Origin: Kistimonas sp964291485
GTDB lineage: Bacteria; Pseudomonadota; Gammaproteobacteria; Pseudomonadales; Endozoicomonadaceae
Direction of reading: 5' to 3'
Assembly (NCBI GenBank): GCA_964291485.2
Contig: OZ220224.1
Coordinates: 3,348,001-3,412,000 of the forward strand
DNA: 64,000 nt
Below are positions 18,755 to 28,600 of this stretch, piece by piece. Position 1 is the stretch's first letter; each line of letters opens with the position of its first letter. Below the pieces are notes generated by a model. The model was given only the letters and a program-made list of their open reading frames with translations. It was not told the origin of the DNA and searched no databases. The position numbers were made by a program, and so were the translations under genes.

Positions 18755-18931
18755 TGAAAAATAATCCGGCCCTGTTCTGGTGAAGCATTGTCAAGCCGAC
18801 TTATGATAAAGGTCAGCGACGCTAACGGCAAAGTGAAATCCCGCAAAAAATCAAGTTGGATATCGTTGTAAACCAATAATCGATACAGACAAACACTTTA
18901 TATTCAAAGAATCAGAATCACACCTGATCCA

Positions 18932-18941
18932 TTGACTAACA
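18932..18941 (+). promoter_or_regulatory. TTGACTAACA element upstream of decayed giant gene
   Basis: TTGACTAACA also occurs upstream of two intact giant genes (25489-25498 and 32043-32052), and TTGACT at 21536 upstream of the third. It looks like a -35 hexamer in context, but no convincing -10 is visible. The IS3 element begins 7 bases further on and separates it from the pseudogene. Confidence 0.4.
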
Positions 18942-18977
18942 GAAAATTGATCTGATTCAGTAAAAATGGACATCGGC

Positions 18978-19829
18978 CTAAGCTGCTTTTGCCAACTCGA
19001 AATTCATGGGAGTCATATACCCCAATGAACTGTGTCGGCGGGTTCGATTGTAATCGACTTCAATGTATTCAAACACCGCCTGCCGCATCTGCGCCCGATT
19101 CATCATTGGCTCATGATGTATAGCCTCAACTTTCAATGAGTGGAAAAAACTCTCTACGCAAGCGTTATCCCAACAGTCGCCTTTACGGCTCATACTCTGA
19201 TGGCAGCCGTTTTTCTCGATCATGTCTCTGAATACTTGAGAGCAGTACTGACTGCCTCTATCGCTATGAAATAGCACACCAGCAGGAAACCGTCGGCGCC
19301 AGAGCGCCATGTTCAATGCATCACACACCAGGTCAGCTTTCATTGTGGTTCCCATGGACCAGCCTATGACTCGACGTGAGAACAGATCAATGACAACGGC
19401 CAGATACAGCCAACCTTCGCTGGTTTGCAGATAGGTGATATCACCGGCCCATTTCTGGTTAGGCGCTGTGGCTACAAAGTCACGCTTGAGCAGGTTAGGC
19501 GCAACAGGCAACGTGTGCTTGCTGTCAGTCGTGACCCTGAATCTACGAGCGGCCCTGGGAACAAGACTCTGTCGTTTCATGCTGTCCTGAACGGTTTTGA
19601 TACAGCAAGGCTGACCAGCATCCTCCAGGTCTTTCTGGATACGACGAGAACCTGAACGAGACTTACTCCTCCGAAATGCCTCCAGAATCAACCCGTCACG
19701 AAGCTGCTGTTTGACAGCGCGATGACTGGATTTATGGCGGGTTCTTTCCCAGCGGTTGTACCCACTTCGCGAGACTCGTAGAACAGAAGCCATCCTGACC
19801 AGAGAAAACCGGCTCCTGTTCCTGAGCAT
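18978..19829 (-). CDS. IS3-family transposase OrfB (DDE catalytic domain)
   Basis: 283 residues. An N-terminal HTH_21-like region (SRSGYNRWERTRH) is followed by a retroviral-integrase-type catalytic core. The acidic triad is visible in WAGDITYLQTSEGWLYLAVV, FHSDRGSQYCS and DNACVESFFHSLK, followed by a YNRTRRHSSLGYMTP tail. It is expressed mainly as an OrfAB fusion by -1 frameshifting from orfA: the frame is open from the slippery site near 19852-19860 into OrfB, reading PKIERFRF before its ATG. Confidence 0.92.
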   Translation of the reverse strand: MLRNRSRFSLVRMASVLRVSRSGYNRWERTRHKSSHRAVKQQLRDGLILEAFRRSKSRSGSRRIQKDLEDAGQPCCIKTVQDSMKRQSLVPRAARRFRVTTDSKHTLPVAPNLLKRDFVATAPNQKWAGDITYLQTSEGWLYLAVVIDLFSRRVIGWSMGTTMKADLVCDALNMALWRRRFPAGVLFHSDRGSQYCSQVFRDMIEKNGCHQSMSRKGDCWDNACVESFFHSLKVEAIHHEPMMNRAQMRQAVFEYIEVDYNRTRRHSSLGYMTPMNFELAKAA

Positions 19830-19843
19830 AAAGCGGAAGCGCT

Positions 19844-20128
19844 CTATTTTTGGTTTTTTGCGAAGTAGGTGGCCGCCTTTTTTAGAATTTCAAGCTCCTC
19901 AGCCTGCACCGCCAGTTGGCGCTTGAGTCTGGCAACCTCAGTCGCTAACGCAGACTCTCGCTCACTGACCGTCTTTTTTCTGAGCGCTGCGGATCGCCAT
20001 GCGTAGAGCTGGGACTCTTGCAATCCCAACTCCCTGGCTGCTGACGGGATACTGGTTTTCTCGGCCAACCTCAGGGCTTCGGCTTTGAATTCCGGTGAAT
20101 GATATTTACGTTTTTTCTTGGTAGTCAT
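19844..20128 (-). CDS. IS3-family OrfA (DNA-binding transposase subunit)
   Basis: 94 residues. The HTH region has YHSPEFKAEALRLAEKTSIPSAARELGLQESQLYAWR, then a leucine-zipper-like tail (LATEVARLKRQLAVQAEELEILKKA). The 3' end holds GCA AAA AAC, which contains the A-AAA-AAC heptamer in the right phase for -1 frameshifting into OrfB. The stop follows two codons later. Confidence 0.9.
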   Translation of the reverse strand: MTTKKKRKYHSPEFKAEALRLAEKTSIPSAARELGLQESQLYAWRSAALRKKTVSERESALATEVARLKRQLAVQAEELEILKKAATYFAKNQK

Positions 20129-20305
20129 TGGTCACCTCAGAGAGTGATTTTACTCCCTTAAGAAGGTGTCCATAATTACTTCCTCAGATCAAATGTCATT
20201 CATTGGCCACCTCTAACACGAACGAGATTCTTGAAAAAATGTCCGATGATAACTTTCTAAAATATAACCATATGATTTAACCACGGGATATTAAAGGAAT
20301 GTATT

Positions 20306-21223
20306 ATGCCAGTTGAAGCTTTTGAAGGTTTAGGTGTCAGAACCTGTAACCATAACGATTTCAAAAATAATAAAATGCGTGAAGTTTATCTTGATGGGAA
20401 TGGCAGGCTTGTTGCAGTTGAAGAATAGGATAAACTCCGAGAGTACAAATATGAAGCTACCATTGAAACATTGCGAAATACATTAAGCGAAATGGGTAGA
20501 ACACCACTACTGGATAGAAAATTAACAAATGGTAAAATATGTTATAAAGACTTGAAAATACTTTGCGAATCAATTAAAAACCACATGAAGAATTAATTGA
20601 TCAAACCATACTCAACCCTAGCTATCAATCATTTGAAGACATGCCTGATGCACTCAGGGAAGCAATGCAGGAAAGAGGTATTCTGGAGGTACTCAGAAGA
20701 ATGCAAAACAACACTGAAGAAAAAACGGTCGAAATACTTAAAGAGCATGGCAGTGGTCGTAACAAAATGCATACACTTTATCTTGACTATAACGTAATAA
20801 AAAAGACAATAATGACATGCAAAAAACATTTGATTGATCGTTTCAAAGAGAGTCCGCAAACACCTTCTACAGCGCCTGTGCAAAAAAGACGCCTGCGATA
20901 TAAAAATCAGCCCAAACCTTTACCTGAGCGAAGTACAAGCATGGCATCTGCAGCTGAAATAACATCAAAGCAAACAGAAAGCTTAAAAGAGAAAATACAA
21001 AAGTCACTTGGGGCACTTATCAAACTAATGAGAAATTATAATAAAGACAATCAAATCACCCCTGCACTTACTGAGTGCAATCAGCATATTAAAATCACTT
21101 GCTAGTCAGATAGATGATTCAGCAGAGCTGAATGACGAAGATAAGCGAGTATTAAAAAGACAAACTAACGCCGCATTAAAAAATGCGCCAGAAACAGGGA
21201 TTCCACATGCGGCCGTTGGCTGA
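20306..21223 (+). pseudogene. Decayed copy of the giant repeat-protein family
   Basis: The frame opens with ATG at 20306 (MPVEAFEGLGVRTC), resembling the N terminus of the intact gene at 21660 (MPIEQLKHLNLSF). It is interrupted by TAG at 20426, resumes in frame (DKLREYKYEATIETLRNTL) and shifts near the A-run at 20575-20580. It continues through 20641-21080 with helical sequence and a KPLPE linker motif shared with the paralogue at 25626. It shifts again near 21080 into one C-terminal helical repeat ending at TGA 21221-21223. The central Tgl-like domain is absent. At least three lesions mark it as a relic. The open stretch from 20641 alone could be miscalled as a 154-residue gene. Confidence 0.75.
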
Positions 21224-21227
21224 CACT

Positions 21228-21263
21228 GCTTTTTGGCCGTTTTTACTCAAACGGCCCAAAAGC
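21228..21263. terminator. Long inverted repeat after the decayed giant gene
   Basis: GCTTTTTGGCCGTTT pairs with AAACGGCCCAAAAGC around a 6-base loop, 5 bases after the pseudogene stop. There is no clear run of T, so termination is inferred from position and stem strength. Confidence 0.5.
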
Positions 21264-21659
21264 ATTCCATAAGGAACCATGCTCTTGAAGCATGTTTCAA
21301 GATCCCGCTCAGCGAAGAATAGCATACATCACAATACACAGTGCTTATGTTATTCTTCTGTGCGTGACGCTGGCGGCAAAGTGAAATATCGCCTCGCACA
21401 TACCCACAGTAATACTTACGGTATCGCTGTGAGCTTAACCAAATTGCGTCTCCTTAATTAAAAAATGTCATATCCAATACATTTAAAATACAGGCGAAAC
21501 CTAGACAAAACCTATTTATGGTAGCAACTCAATACTTGACTGTTTACAGGGATAACAATTTAACAAGAATGAAGAACCAGAATGAACATATCTAAAAAAA
21601 ACACATCGAAGATAAACAGGTTCATTTTCCCGTAAACATAAGCAGCCCAAGTCACTTAC
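21264..21659. other. Spacer before the 1034-residue gene, with a partial ribF-flank relic
   Basis: No gene is seen. Bases near 21280-21385 resemble the ribF upstream flank (GAAGCATGTTTCAAG; TGACGCTGGCGGCAAAGTGAAAT against CGACGCTAACGGCAAAGTGAAAT at 18817-18839). A possible promoter lies at 21536-21564 (TTGACT, 17 bases, TTTAAC). No ribosome-binding site is obvious before the ATG at 21660. Confidence 0.5.
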
Positions 21660-24600
21660 ATGCCAATCGAACAACTTAAACACTTAAACTTATCCTTTGA
21701 CAGTTCACTTCGCGAGCAAAAAGAGTGCGAGGTATGGATTGATGGTCGCGAGCTGAAAAAATTACCCATTGACGATCAACTCAAATCATTCAGGCGTAAA
21801 GCCACACTGGAGATATTAAGCAATACGTTTCGCGAAATAAATAGAACAAAGCTTTACGAACGCACCATTTACAAAGCAAAAGAAACAATAACTTTCCTAG
21901 AAATTGAGAATCTCACCATCTTGTTAGACGATGAAAAACTTGCCCTGATGGACTACATCGCATTTTCTATTTCTGACACGTTATCAAGAGGAATCCCACG
22001 AGCACTTGAAGCAAAACTTAAAAAAACAGGCATAGGGAAAATCAGAGACGAACATGATTTACTCGCTTTCTCGCGCGATCCTAATTTTGAAGGGGACATT
22101 TTACCTCTAGCCAAAACGGTTACCTGTCAATGCCTGAAACTCAAAAAGAAAGTCAGTTTTGACGACTTAAAAACAGCATTACACCAAAACCTGACAGTCC
22201 TCATGGCTCCAAACGCGTCTCTCGAAGAAGAAGAAAAGCAGGCAGAGTGTATTACGACTATGACAACGCTCAAACAAATATGGTCAACCAATCCGAGGCA
22301 TTTCTGGGAAAACATTACAGCTGCCATATTGCAGCCTGCCCCCCCTATCAAAACAGAAGTCTTGGCTCAACAAAGCCTTGCTGCGATGCTACTCAAAACA
22401 TCAACTGAAGCCATAGCATCAGGATTGCAAACATTCGAGAGCACTCTAGCCGAGGGCATAGAGGCAATGCCAAGCAGAGCAATAATTTCAACAGACAGCG
22501 GAGCAGCTGAAGCGCAGAAAGCATTAGAAACTAAGGTTCCGCTGAAGAAACCACAAGCGGTAAAAAAGGTTACAGCCACTGCACAGACAAGCCAAACGAC
22601 TTGGTATACCCCAATACCACAACTATCTGAGCCTGATACTCTTCCTGAGGTTCATAGGACGGCAGTTGTAAGACCCAAAATCCGGATGCAAACTGCAGGC
22701 TCAAGCAAAAAAAGTGAAAAGAAAACACCAACACTAGCACTAACAGAACAGCCCCCCATAGCAGAACAAACACAAACTACACCCATTACAGCATTTTCAG
22801 AGATTCCAGACACGGGGTTAGACTTCACCAGTCAGACGGAATTTAATTGTCGCGTTGTGCAACGCACCATGGAAATCCATGCACTCTATAAACAAAAAGA
22901 AGATTTCGTCTGGGCGTATATTAAAAATCCACAAAATCAAGAGGCATTAGCGAAAGCGGTGGCTGCCGTTAAGTGTGGTCCATGGATCAGCAGAACTCTT
23001 TATAAATTATTGTTATTGGCCGCTCAAAAAACAGAAGGAGAAAACAATCCATTCCGCGAATGGCTAGATCATCTCATTGAAATCAACGCGTTCCATGCTG
23101 GTATACCACCTATGGAAATATCGACAGGTAAAGCCTTTTTGTTCATTGAGCCACTCAGTGAACAGGATGGCTCTATTTTATTCTGCTGTTCCGAAGGTAT
23201 TGAGGCATCGGATGCACTAATGAGTTTCTTTACATGCTTTAATATCCATGATAGTAACACTGCTACATTTCTTGGACTTTATTGCGCATCTTATGATTTT
23301 CTGGGGAAGTTTTTTAACGCATTTTTCACAAGTGAAATCAGTGATAATCTGGAATTAACTCATGATTTCCGTCTCGGAACACTCACCCGCGTATTCGCGA
23401 CAAAAACCAAACTTCCTATTTTAATCTATGCACAACGAGGCCAGAGCAGCACCCCCGCAATGGGCTCAATATTAATTGCACACAATCATGAAAAATATGA
23501 AGAAAAGCATACAACTAAACAAGACCATAAACTTATGGTCATATGCACAACCAAACAAAAAAAGACAGTAAAATTCACCGCACCAGGACTCTTTGCGAAC
23601 TATTCTGAGCACGAAGTTGACAATAAAATAGTTGATTTATTCAACGAAAGTCAAAAAACAAAAGAAACAATGAATCAGACACAATGGAAAAGCCTCCCTT
23701 ATGCTATGCGTTCGAAATATAATAAATGGCCTTCTCAACCTATGACTTTAACTATTAAAGAATTAGCAAAGAAGGAAGGCCTTAATTTTGACACCCCTGC
23801 ACAAGTTAATTTTACAACCCTTAGAGGATTTAAGACCGAACAATTAAAAACAAGTCAACCACATCCAAAAACGCCACACCAAAGAAAAAAAGATAAAAAA
23901 ACAAAAATCAAGAAATCCGGAATCACAACAAAATCTCCAGAAAATTTATTGAAAACATTAAAAAAACAATGCGAAAAACTGACTCGTTTATACCAGAAAA
24001 AAGAATTCACATCAGCAACAGAGATAGCCGAGACAACAAATAAAGCCAGAGAACTAAAACAAACATTGGAAAATGAAAATATTGGCATCCCAGATGAACT
24101 ACACAAGCAGGTAGAAGAGGTTTTACGCGTTGCTGAAGAAATAGGAAAGCTTTCCCATCTTGAGCAGACGAGACTAAAACTGCACACATTGTGTAAAGGG
24201 GATCAAGCTTTTCAGCGGGGAAAAGAAATTAACCAGATAATAAATGACATCAACAAAGAGATCAAAGAAGTGCGGGAAGAAACCATAAATATTTCTGAAA
24301 AAACACAACATCAGATTGATGAAACGATAAGCTTAGCTGAAGAAACATGCAGACTCGCTCTACTCGAGCAGAAGCGACTCGAACTGAAAAAGGTGTGTGA
24401 AGAAAGAACGCTTAACATACCTGTGATCAGGATGGCTGTAAAATCAATCCGAGAATTAAAGCGAAAGCTCAATGAATTAGATATAAACATTCCCGAAGGA
24501 CTGAATACACAGGTTGCAGAGAGTTTAGATCTTGCTGAGGATAGCCAAAATATAGCGTCACTCCTCGAGATGCAAAACAAACTACAGAATCTTATAAGAA

Positions 24601-24764
24601 GTGCAAAAAAATTACACGTACAAGAAACAGAGGTGATGGCGGCAATAGAGAATATCACTACATATATCGAGTACCTTAGACAAGAGGGCACAAGAATTCC
24701 TGAAGACGTCAACAAACTCGTTGAGCAAAGTATCCGCGATGCCAACAAATTAACAAAACAGTAG
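21660..24764 (+). CDS. Giant repeat protein A: N-terminal domain, Tgl-like domain, four C-terminal helical repeats
   Basis: 1034 residues, no signal peptide or membrane segment seen. Parts: helical N-terminal domain (1-~225, with KTVTCQCLKL shared with paralogue B); Pro/Thr/Ser-rich linker (~226-385); central domain (~387-725); basic linker; four repeats of about 65 residues (~760-1034) marked by LEQ-x-RL-x-L and LC. The central domain resembles B. subtilis Tgl transglutaminase (LGLYCASYDFL, then GSILIAHNHEKY, an acidic-beta strand and TAPGLFANYSEHEVDNKIVDLFN). The position of the Tgl nucleophile Cys is Ser532, preceded by Asp. Codons are strikingly A-rich compared with the flanking core genes. 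Function unknown; an intracellular or effector-type role is speculation. Confidence 0.75.
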   Translation: MPIEQLKHLNLSFDSSLREQKECEVWIDGRELKKLPIDDQLKSFRRKATLEILSNTFREINRTKLYERTIYKAKETITFLEIENLTILLDDEKLALMDYIAFSISDTLSRGIPRALEAKLKKTGIGKIRDEHDLLAFSRDPNFEGDILPLAKTVTCQCLKLKKKVSFDDLKTALHQNLTVLMAPNASLEEEEKQAECITTMTTLKQIWSTNPRHFWENITAAILQPAPPIKTEVLAQQSLAAMLLKTSTEAIASGLQTFESTLAEGIEAMPSRAIISTDSGAAEAQKALETKVPLKKPQAVKKVTATAQTSQTTWYTPIPQLSEPDTLPEVHRTAVVRPKIRMQTAGSSKKSEKKTPTLALTEQPPIAEQTQTTPITAFSEIPDTGLDFTSQTEFNCRVVQRTMEIHALYKQKEDFVWAYIKNPQNQEALAKAVAAVKCGPWISRTLYKLLLLAAQKTEGENNPFREWLDHLIEINAFHAGIPPMEISTGKAFLFIEPLSEQDGSILFCCSEGIEASDALMSFFTCFNIHDSNTATFLGLYCASYDFLGKFFNAFFTSEISDNLELTHDFRLGTLTRVFATKTKLPILIYAQRGQSSTPAMGSILIAHNHEKYEEKHTTKQDHKLMVICTTKQKKTVKFTAPGLFANYSEHEVDNKIVDLFNESQKTKETMNQTQWKSLPYAMRSKYNKWPSQPMTLTIKELAKKEGLNFDTPAQVNFTTLRGFKTEQLKTSQPHPKTPHQRKKDKKTKIKKSGITTKSPENLLKTLKKQCEKLTRLYQKKEFTSATEIAETTNKARELKQTLENENIGIPDELHKQVEEVLRVAEEIGKLSHLEQTRLKLHTLCKGDQAFQRGKEINQIINDINKEIKEVREETINISEKTQHQIDETISLAEETCRLALLEQKRLELKKVCEERTLNIPVIRMAVKSIRELKRKLNELDINIPEGLNTQVAESLDLAEDSQNIASLLEMQNKLQNLIRSAKKLHVQETEVMAAIENITTYIEYLRQEGTRIPEDVNKLVEQSIRDANKLTKQ

Positions 24765-24875
24765 TATCACCAAAAATGATACTAAAGAAGTTCAGCCAAC
24801 AGACTGACTATTAGCAACCAATATCTATCACTCAGAAAAATCGTCCAAATACCATTATCCAGTAAGTGATAAGCA
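24765..24875. repeat. Degraded copy of the lysR 3' end
   Basis: From just after the stop, the bases track the lysR 3' end at 35221-35330 (AATGATACTAAAGAAGTTCA against AATGATGTTTAAAGAATTCA; ATACCATTATCCAG against ATACCATCATCAGG). The order is the same as after the genes ending at 30209 and 35220. It is interpreted as the downstream boundary of a tandem-duplication unit. Confidence 0.65.
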
Positions 24876-25625
24876 TTCAATCCAACCCACCTTCACAATA
24901 CGCCAAATAATGGAGGGCATCATAACGCAGTAAATACACCAATCTCATTTTCTATGTAGGCAAAAAACTGCTCCTAAACGATACATACAATGGTATGCAT
25001 CGATTTCTGGCGGTATATGCGGCTGACAATACGTCAAGCTTATCACTCAAAGTATCAACCCTGCCCAGTGTTTGAGTTGTAACAAATATCATTGGTTCTG
25101 TTGCTCAACAAAAGCCATACAGGAGGAATATTCAGCACAGATCCCTTTTACCCTAATCCGAGCAAGAAGATTCTGAGACCTTGGAAAGTCCGTCGATATT
25201 GTCAACGATAACACAAGCCCTGTAGCAGTAGCTGAATATTCTGAAAACCCTTGAAAAATAATCTGGCCCTGTTCGTAAAGCATTATAAAGACTGGTTATG
25301 ATAAAGGTCAGTGCCGCTGACAAAGCGAAACAATCTGGTGAGATATCTGAAATTATCATTAAGACACCTAAAAGCATCAATTCAGCTGAACCAGCTAAGT
25401 TAGACTCATGCAAGCAATGCATAGTTTAAACATACGATGACATATGATAAAAACCATAACATTCGACGCATATTAACAAGCTGTTTCTTTGACTAACAAA
25501 TAGAAAAACCCTAAAAAAATACTTGAACTTATGCAACCTATTTGAATCCAAGATGATGCATCTTAACGATTCAACCGTGTTTACTTTAAACATAAACAAC
25601 ACTTTTACAGTAACAGTATCCATTC
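24876..25625. repeat. Spacer between giant genes A and B, carrying a ribF 5' relic
   Basis: No functional gene. About 25105-25345 match the ribF 5' end and leader (18584-18840), e.g. TTGAAAAATAATCTGGCCCTGTTC against TTGAAAAATAATCCGGCCCTGTTC. A short deletion removes the start-codon region. The minus-strand frame 25089-25283 is this relic, not a gene. The middle (about 24940-25100) resembles 31520-31640 in the next spacer. The element TTTCTTTGACTAACAA is at 25484-25499. Confidence 0.65.
25484..25499 (+). promoter_or_regulatory. Conserved TTTCTTTGACTAACAA element upstream of gene B
   Basis: The same 16 bases occur at 32038-32053 upstream of gene C, and the last ten at 18932 near the decayed copy. 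TTGACT would serve as a -35 box; no clear -10 follows at 17 bases. Conservation in otherwise diverged spacers suggests a shared control site. Confidence 0.45.
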
Positions 25626-28600
25626 ATGGAAACCCAAAAGATCGACACACATGGTCTAAAATTCGATGCCCTCGGCATACATGATTTTGAAAAATCATTT
25701 ACCCTGAAACCAGATAATAATGTATGGATATTTGGCCACACTTTATGTCTACTAAAAAAAGAAGACAGCAGTAAATTAGCTACCCTCAGAAGCAGGGCCA
25801 CAGGAGAAATATTACGAAATAATCTTCGCTGCATTTGCAGGATCGGGTTGTATCAACGCACTATAAAACATGAAAAGATAACATTTAGCGATATTTTTAA
25901 CCTGGCCACCATGCTAGATAAAGAAAAGCATAAGCCCTTTGAACACATTATTTATTCTTTTACTGACATACTAGAAAGAGGAATATCACAAATACTTGTA
26001 GAACATGCAAGCGATGAACTTTTCGATGGCGTTAACATTGATGATGAACATCAATTATATTTCTATTCTTTAAAACCCGAATTTCAAGCTCATATTTTGC
26101 CCTTAACAAAACGTATCACATGCCAATGCCTTGAGCTTGATGACACTGCTACAACTGAAATGTTAAATGAAAGATATGATCAGTTTCTGTTAAAAATATT
26201 TACCTCAAGTGATTCCTCTGAACAACGTAAAAGAAAGGCTCACTGCTGCAGCATTCTTTACACATTAAATAAGATATGGTCTGTATGTAATTGGGAAAAT
26301 GTTACCGCTGTCACCATAGAGCCAGAAAGCCGTGCCCAAAAAGAGTTGAAAAACTATTTGGAAGAACAGAAAAGGGAGGTCCAGAACATTTTGCTATCAT
26401 ACGCAAAAGCTCGCTTGGTTACAGGGCAAGCTCAAGAAATATTGAGGCTGATGTCAGAAGATACAAGCAAGGATCAAACTGAAGACAAAGCAACATTAAC
26501 GGTGAGCAGCACTGAAGTAGCACATTCGCAAGTCCTAGAAGTCACTGAGTCCTTTTCAGATAAGTCATCCTCAACAGAGCCAGAGAAGATAACGTCGCCA
26601 AAAAGCCAGACAGCGGCATTCGTACCCGCGCCACAATCAGAAACAATTGAGCGCTCTTTATCCTCACAGACACCAGATGTCAGACCCAAGAGAAAACCTT
26701 TACCTGAACCCAGATCACGCAAACCTCTCACAATCAAAGAACCAGAAAAAATGCCTGGAGCAACCGCATTAACCACAGAAGCAGTTGAGCATTTTATGCC
26801 TGAACAACGTCAGAGCATAGTCCCGTTCCCGTGGTTAGATACACCAGAGGCGATTTCGCCAATCAGGAATTTACAAGAATTTCATCATCACGTAGCACAA
26901 TGCGCTGATAGACTTCACGCTATGTATGCGCACAAGGAAAATATTGTCAGGGCTTATATTCACGACCCAAAAAATGCCTCTGCATTCGACCACGCGAAGC
27001 AGGTTATTTTTGAAGGCTCATGGATTAGTACTAATCTTTATGGGCTATTAACAGAAGCGACAAAAAAAACGCCCGGGCATAACAATGTTTTTCGTTCAAG
27101 ACTAAATTCGCTTATCGCTATCAATGCATTTTACTTAGGTTACGCCCCCCAGAGTTCCGATTTTAAAACCGCCTTTATGACCAATGAATCTGCTCGTATA
27201 TCTGGCGGATTCATCGAGTTTCGCCTTCAATCAGGCATTCAACCATCGACAGCACTGGAAAGCTTCTTTACGAACTTCAATATCATTGATAGTAGTAGTG
27301 CAACACTTCTTGCTTTATATCAAGCAATGCTCGACTACCTTACTGCACCTATTTTTGACAGGCTCTTCAAGAACACAATCAAACCAACAATGGATGTTAC
27401 CCCTAATTTTTTTGTTGGTTCACTCTCTAGAATGTATGATTGCAAGGCATTGATTACAGATTACCTATTTACGGAAAACAAACCTATCCCCCCAAAAAAA
27501 GGTTATATTTTATATGCTTCAAACCATAGCGATTTTTATGCCAGGCATTCCAGCAAGCAAGAAGTTTCTATGCTATTGGTTTGCATATCCGATAGAGAAA
27601 AAGCCAGATATACCGCACCCGGTCGCTTCTCAGGATACAACCAAAAGGAAGTTAACACAGAAGTTGTAAATCTATACAACAGAGAGCCAATAACAAACCT
27701 TATGATGAGCCAGGCAGATTGGGCAAGGGTCAAACGTCAACTTACTCTAAAAACAAACTACGCGCCCATCTCAAGATTGTCGATCGAAGCATTGAGACAA
27801 GATAAAGGCGGACTTCAACTTGGCTCACCAGCATATATCCATTTCGACAAACTTGCATATTTCAAATCCAAAAATGTGGCAATGCTTCAACATACTTCCA
27901 AAGCGAAAGAGGTAGTAACGCCAAGTGCTATGCCCCCCCCCAGGGGAAGCCAAATAATCGAAAAACCTACAGCATCACGACAAGGCATTCAGCAACTGCA
28001 AGAATCTGTCCCCAAAACGCCAGAAGAAAGCCAGGCAAGAGTGTACAGAGAATTACCAGGTGAAGCTTCATCAACAAGCTCTGATTCAACCCAAGCACTT
28101 TCAATCGCCCAACCAATTGAGCCAGATACCTCAACTGATGCGAGAGTAGAAACAGAGCATCCTTCAACGCCTCCCACGCCCTTAGCGGAAGCGGACAGCA
28201 CAGTATTTGAAACCATGACCAGAGAAGGTTTTACAGATTATATCCTGAAATGTGTTGAGGACAGGCGATTACTCTGTCAACAACAAGATCGCATAACCCA
28301 GGCTTATTTTGACAAGCCTGACGACCATGAGATTCAGAGAAAAGTACTTGAGATTATCAATCAAGGCTCCTGGAATCCTGAAAAACTTTACGACTTTTTG
28401 ATTCAAGCAGTGAAGACACCACGTAAAGAAATTTTTGAGAAACGGCTCGAAACGCTAGTTAATAGTGGTTCCTTGCTCTCCGGGCACCCTCCTCAAAATA
28501 GAGCAACCAAACGACACTTCATGACTAATACATTTGGAGACATTGTCCATGATAACTACTTTGATTACACGATCACTCCATATACAACAGCCTCTGAAGC

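Larger units (their letters stand above)
18948..20192 (-). mobile_element. IS3-family insertion sequence, complete
   Basis: 1245 bp. The ends read TGATCTGA...TCAGATCA; the terminal inverted repeats (about 18948-18972 and 20168-20192) match at 20 of 25 positions, including the inner TGGACA. The flanks carry a 3-bp direct repeat AAT (18945-18947 and 20193-20195), as expected for IS3 family. It contains orfA and orfB in overlapping phase with a canonical A-AAA-AAC slippery heptamer. Both ends, the target duplication and the genes are intact, so it may be active. Confidence 0.9.

Noticed and set aside
20641..21105. Apparent 154-residue gene
   Set aside because: Sequence on both sides continues the giant-protein family in other frames, so it is the middle of a pseudogene.
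25089..25283. 64-codon minus-strand frame between giant genes A and B
   Set aside because: It is a frame-shifted relic of the ribF 5' end, not an independent gene.
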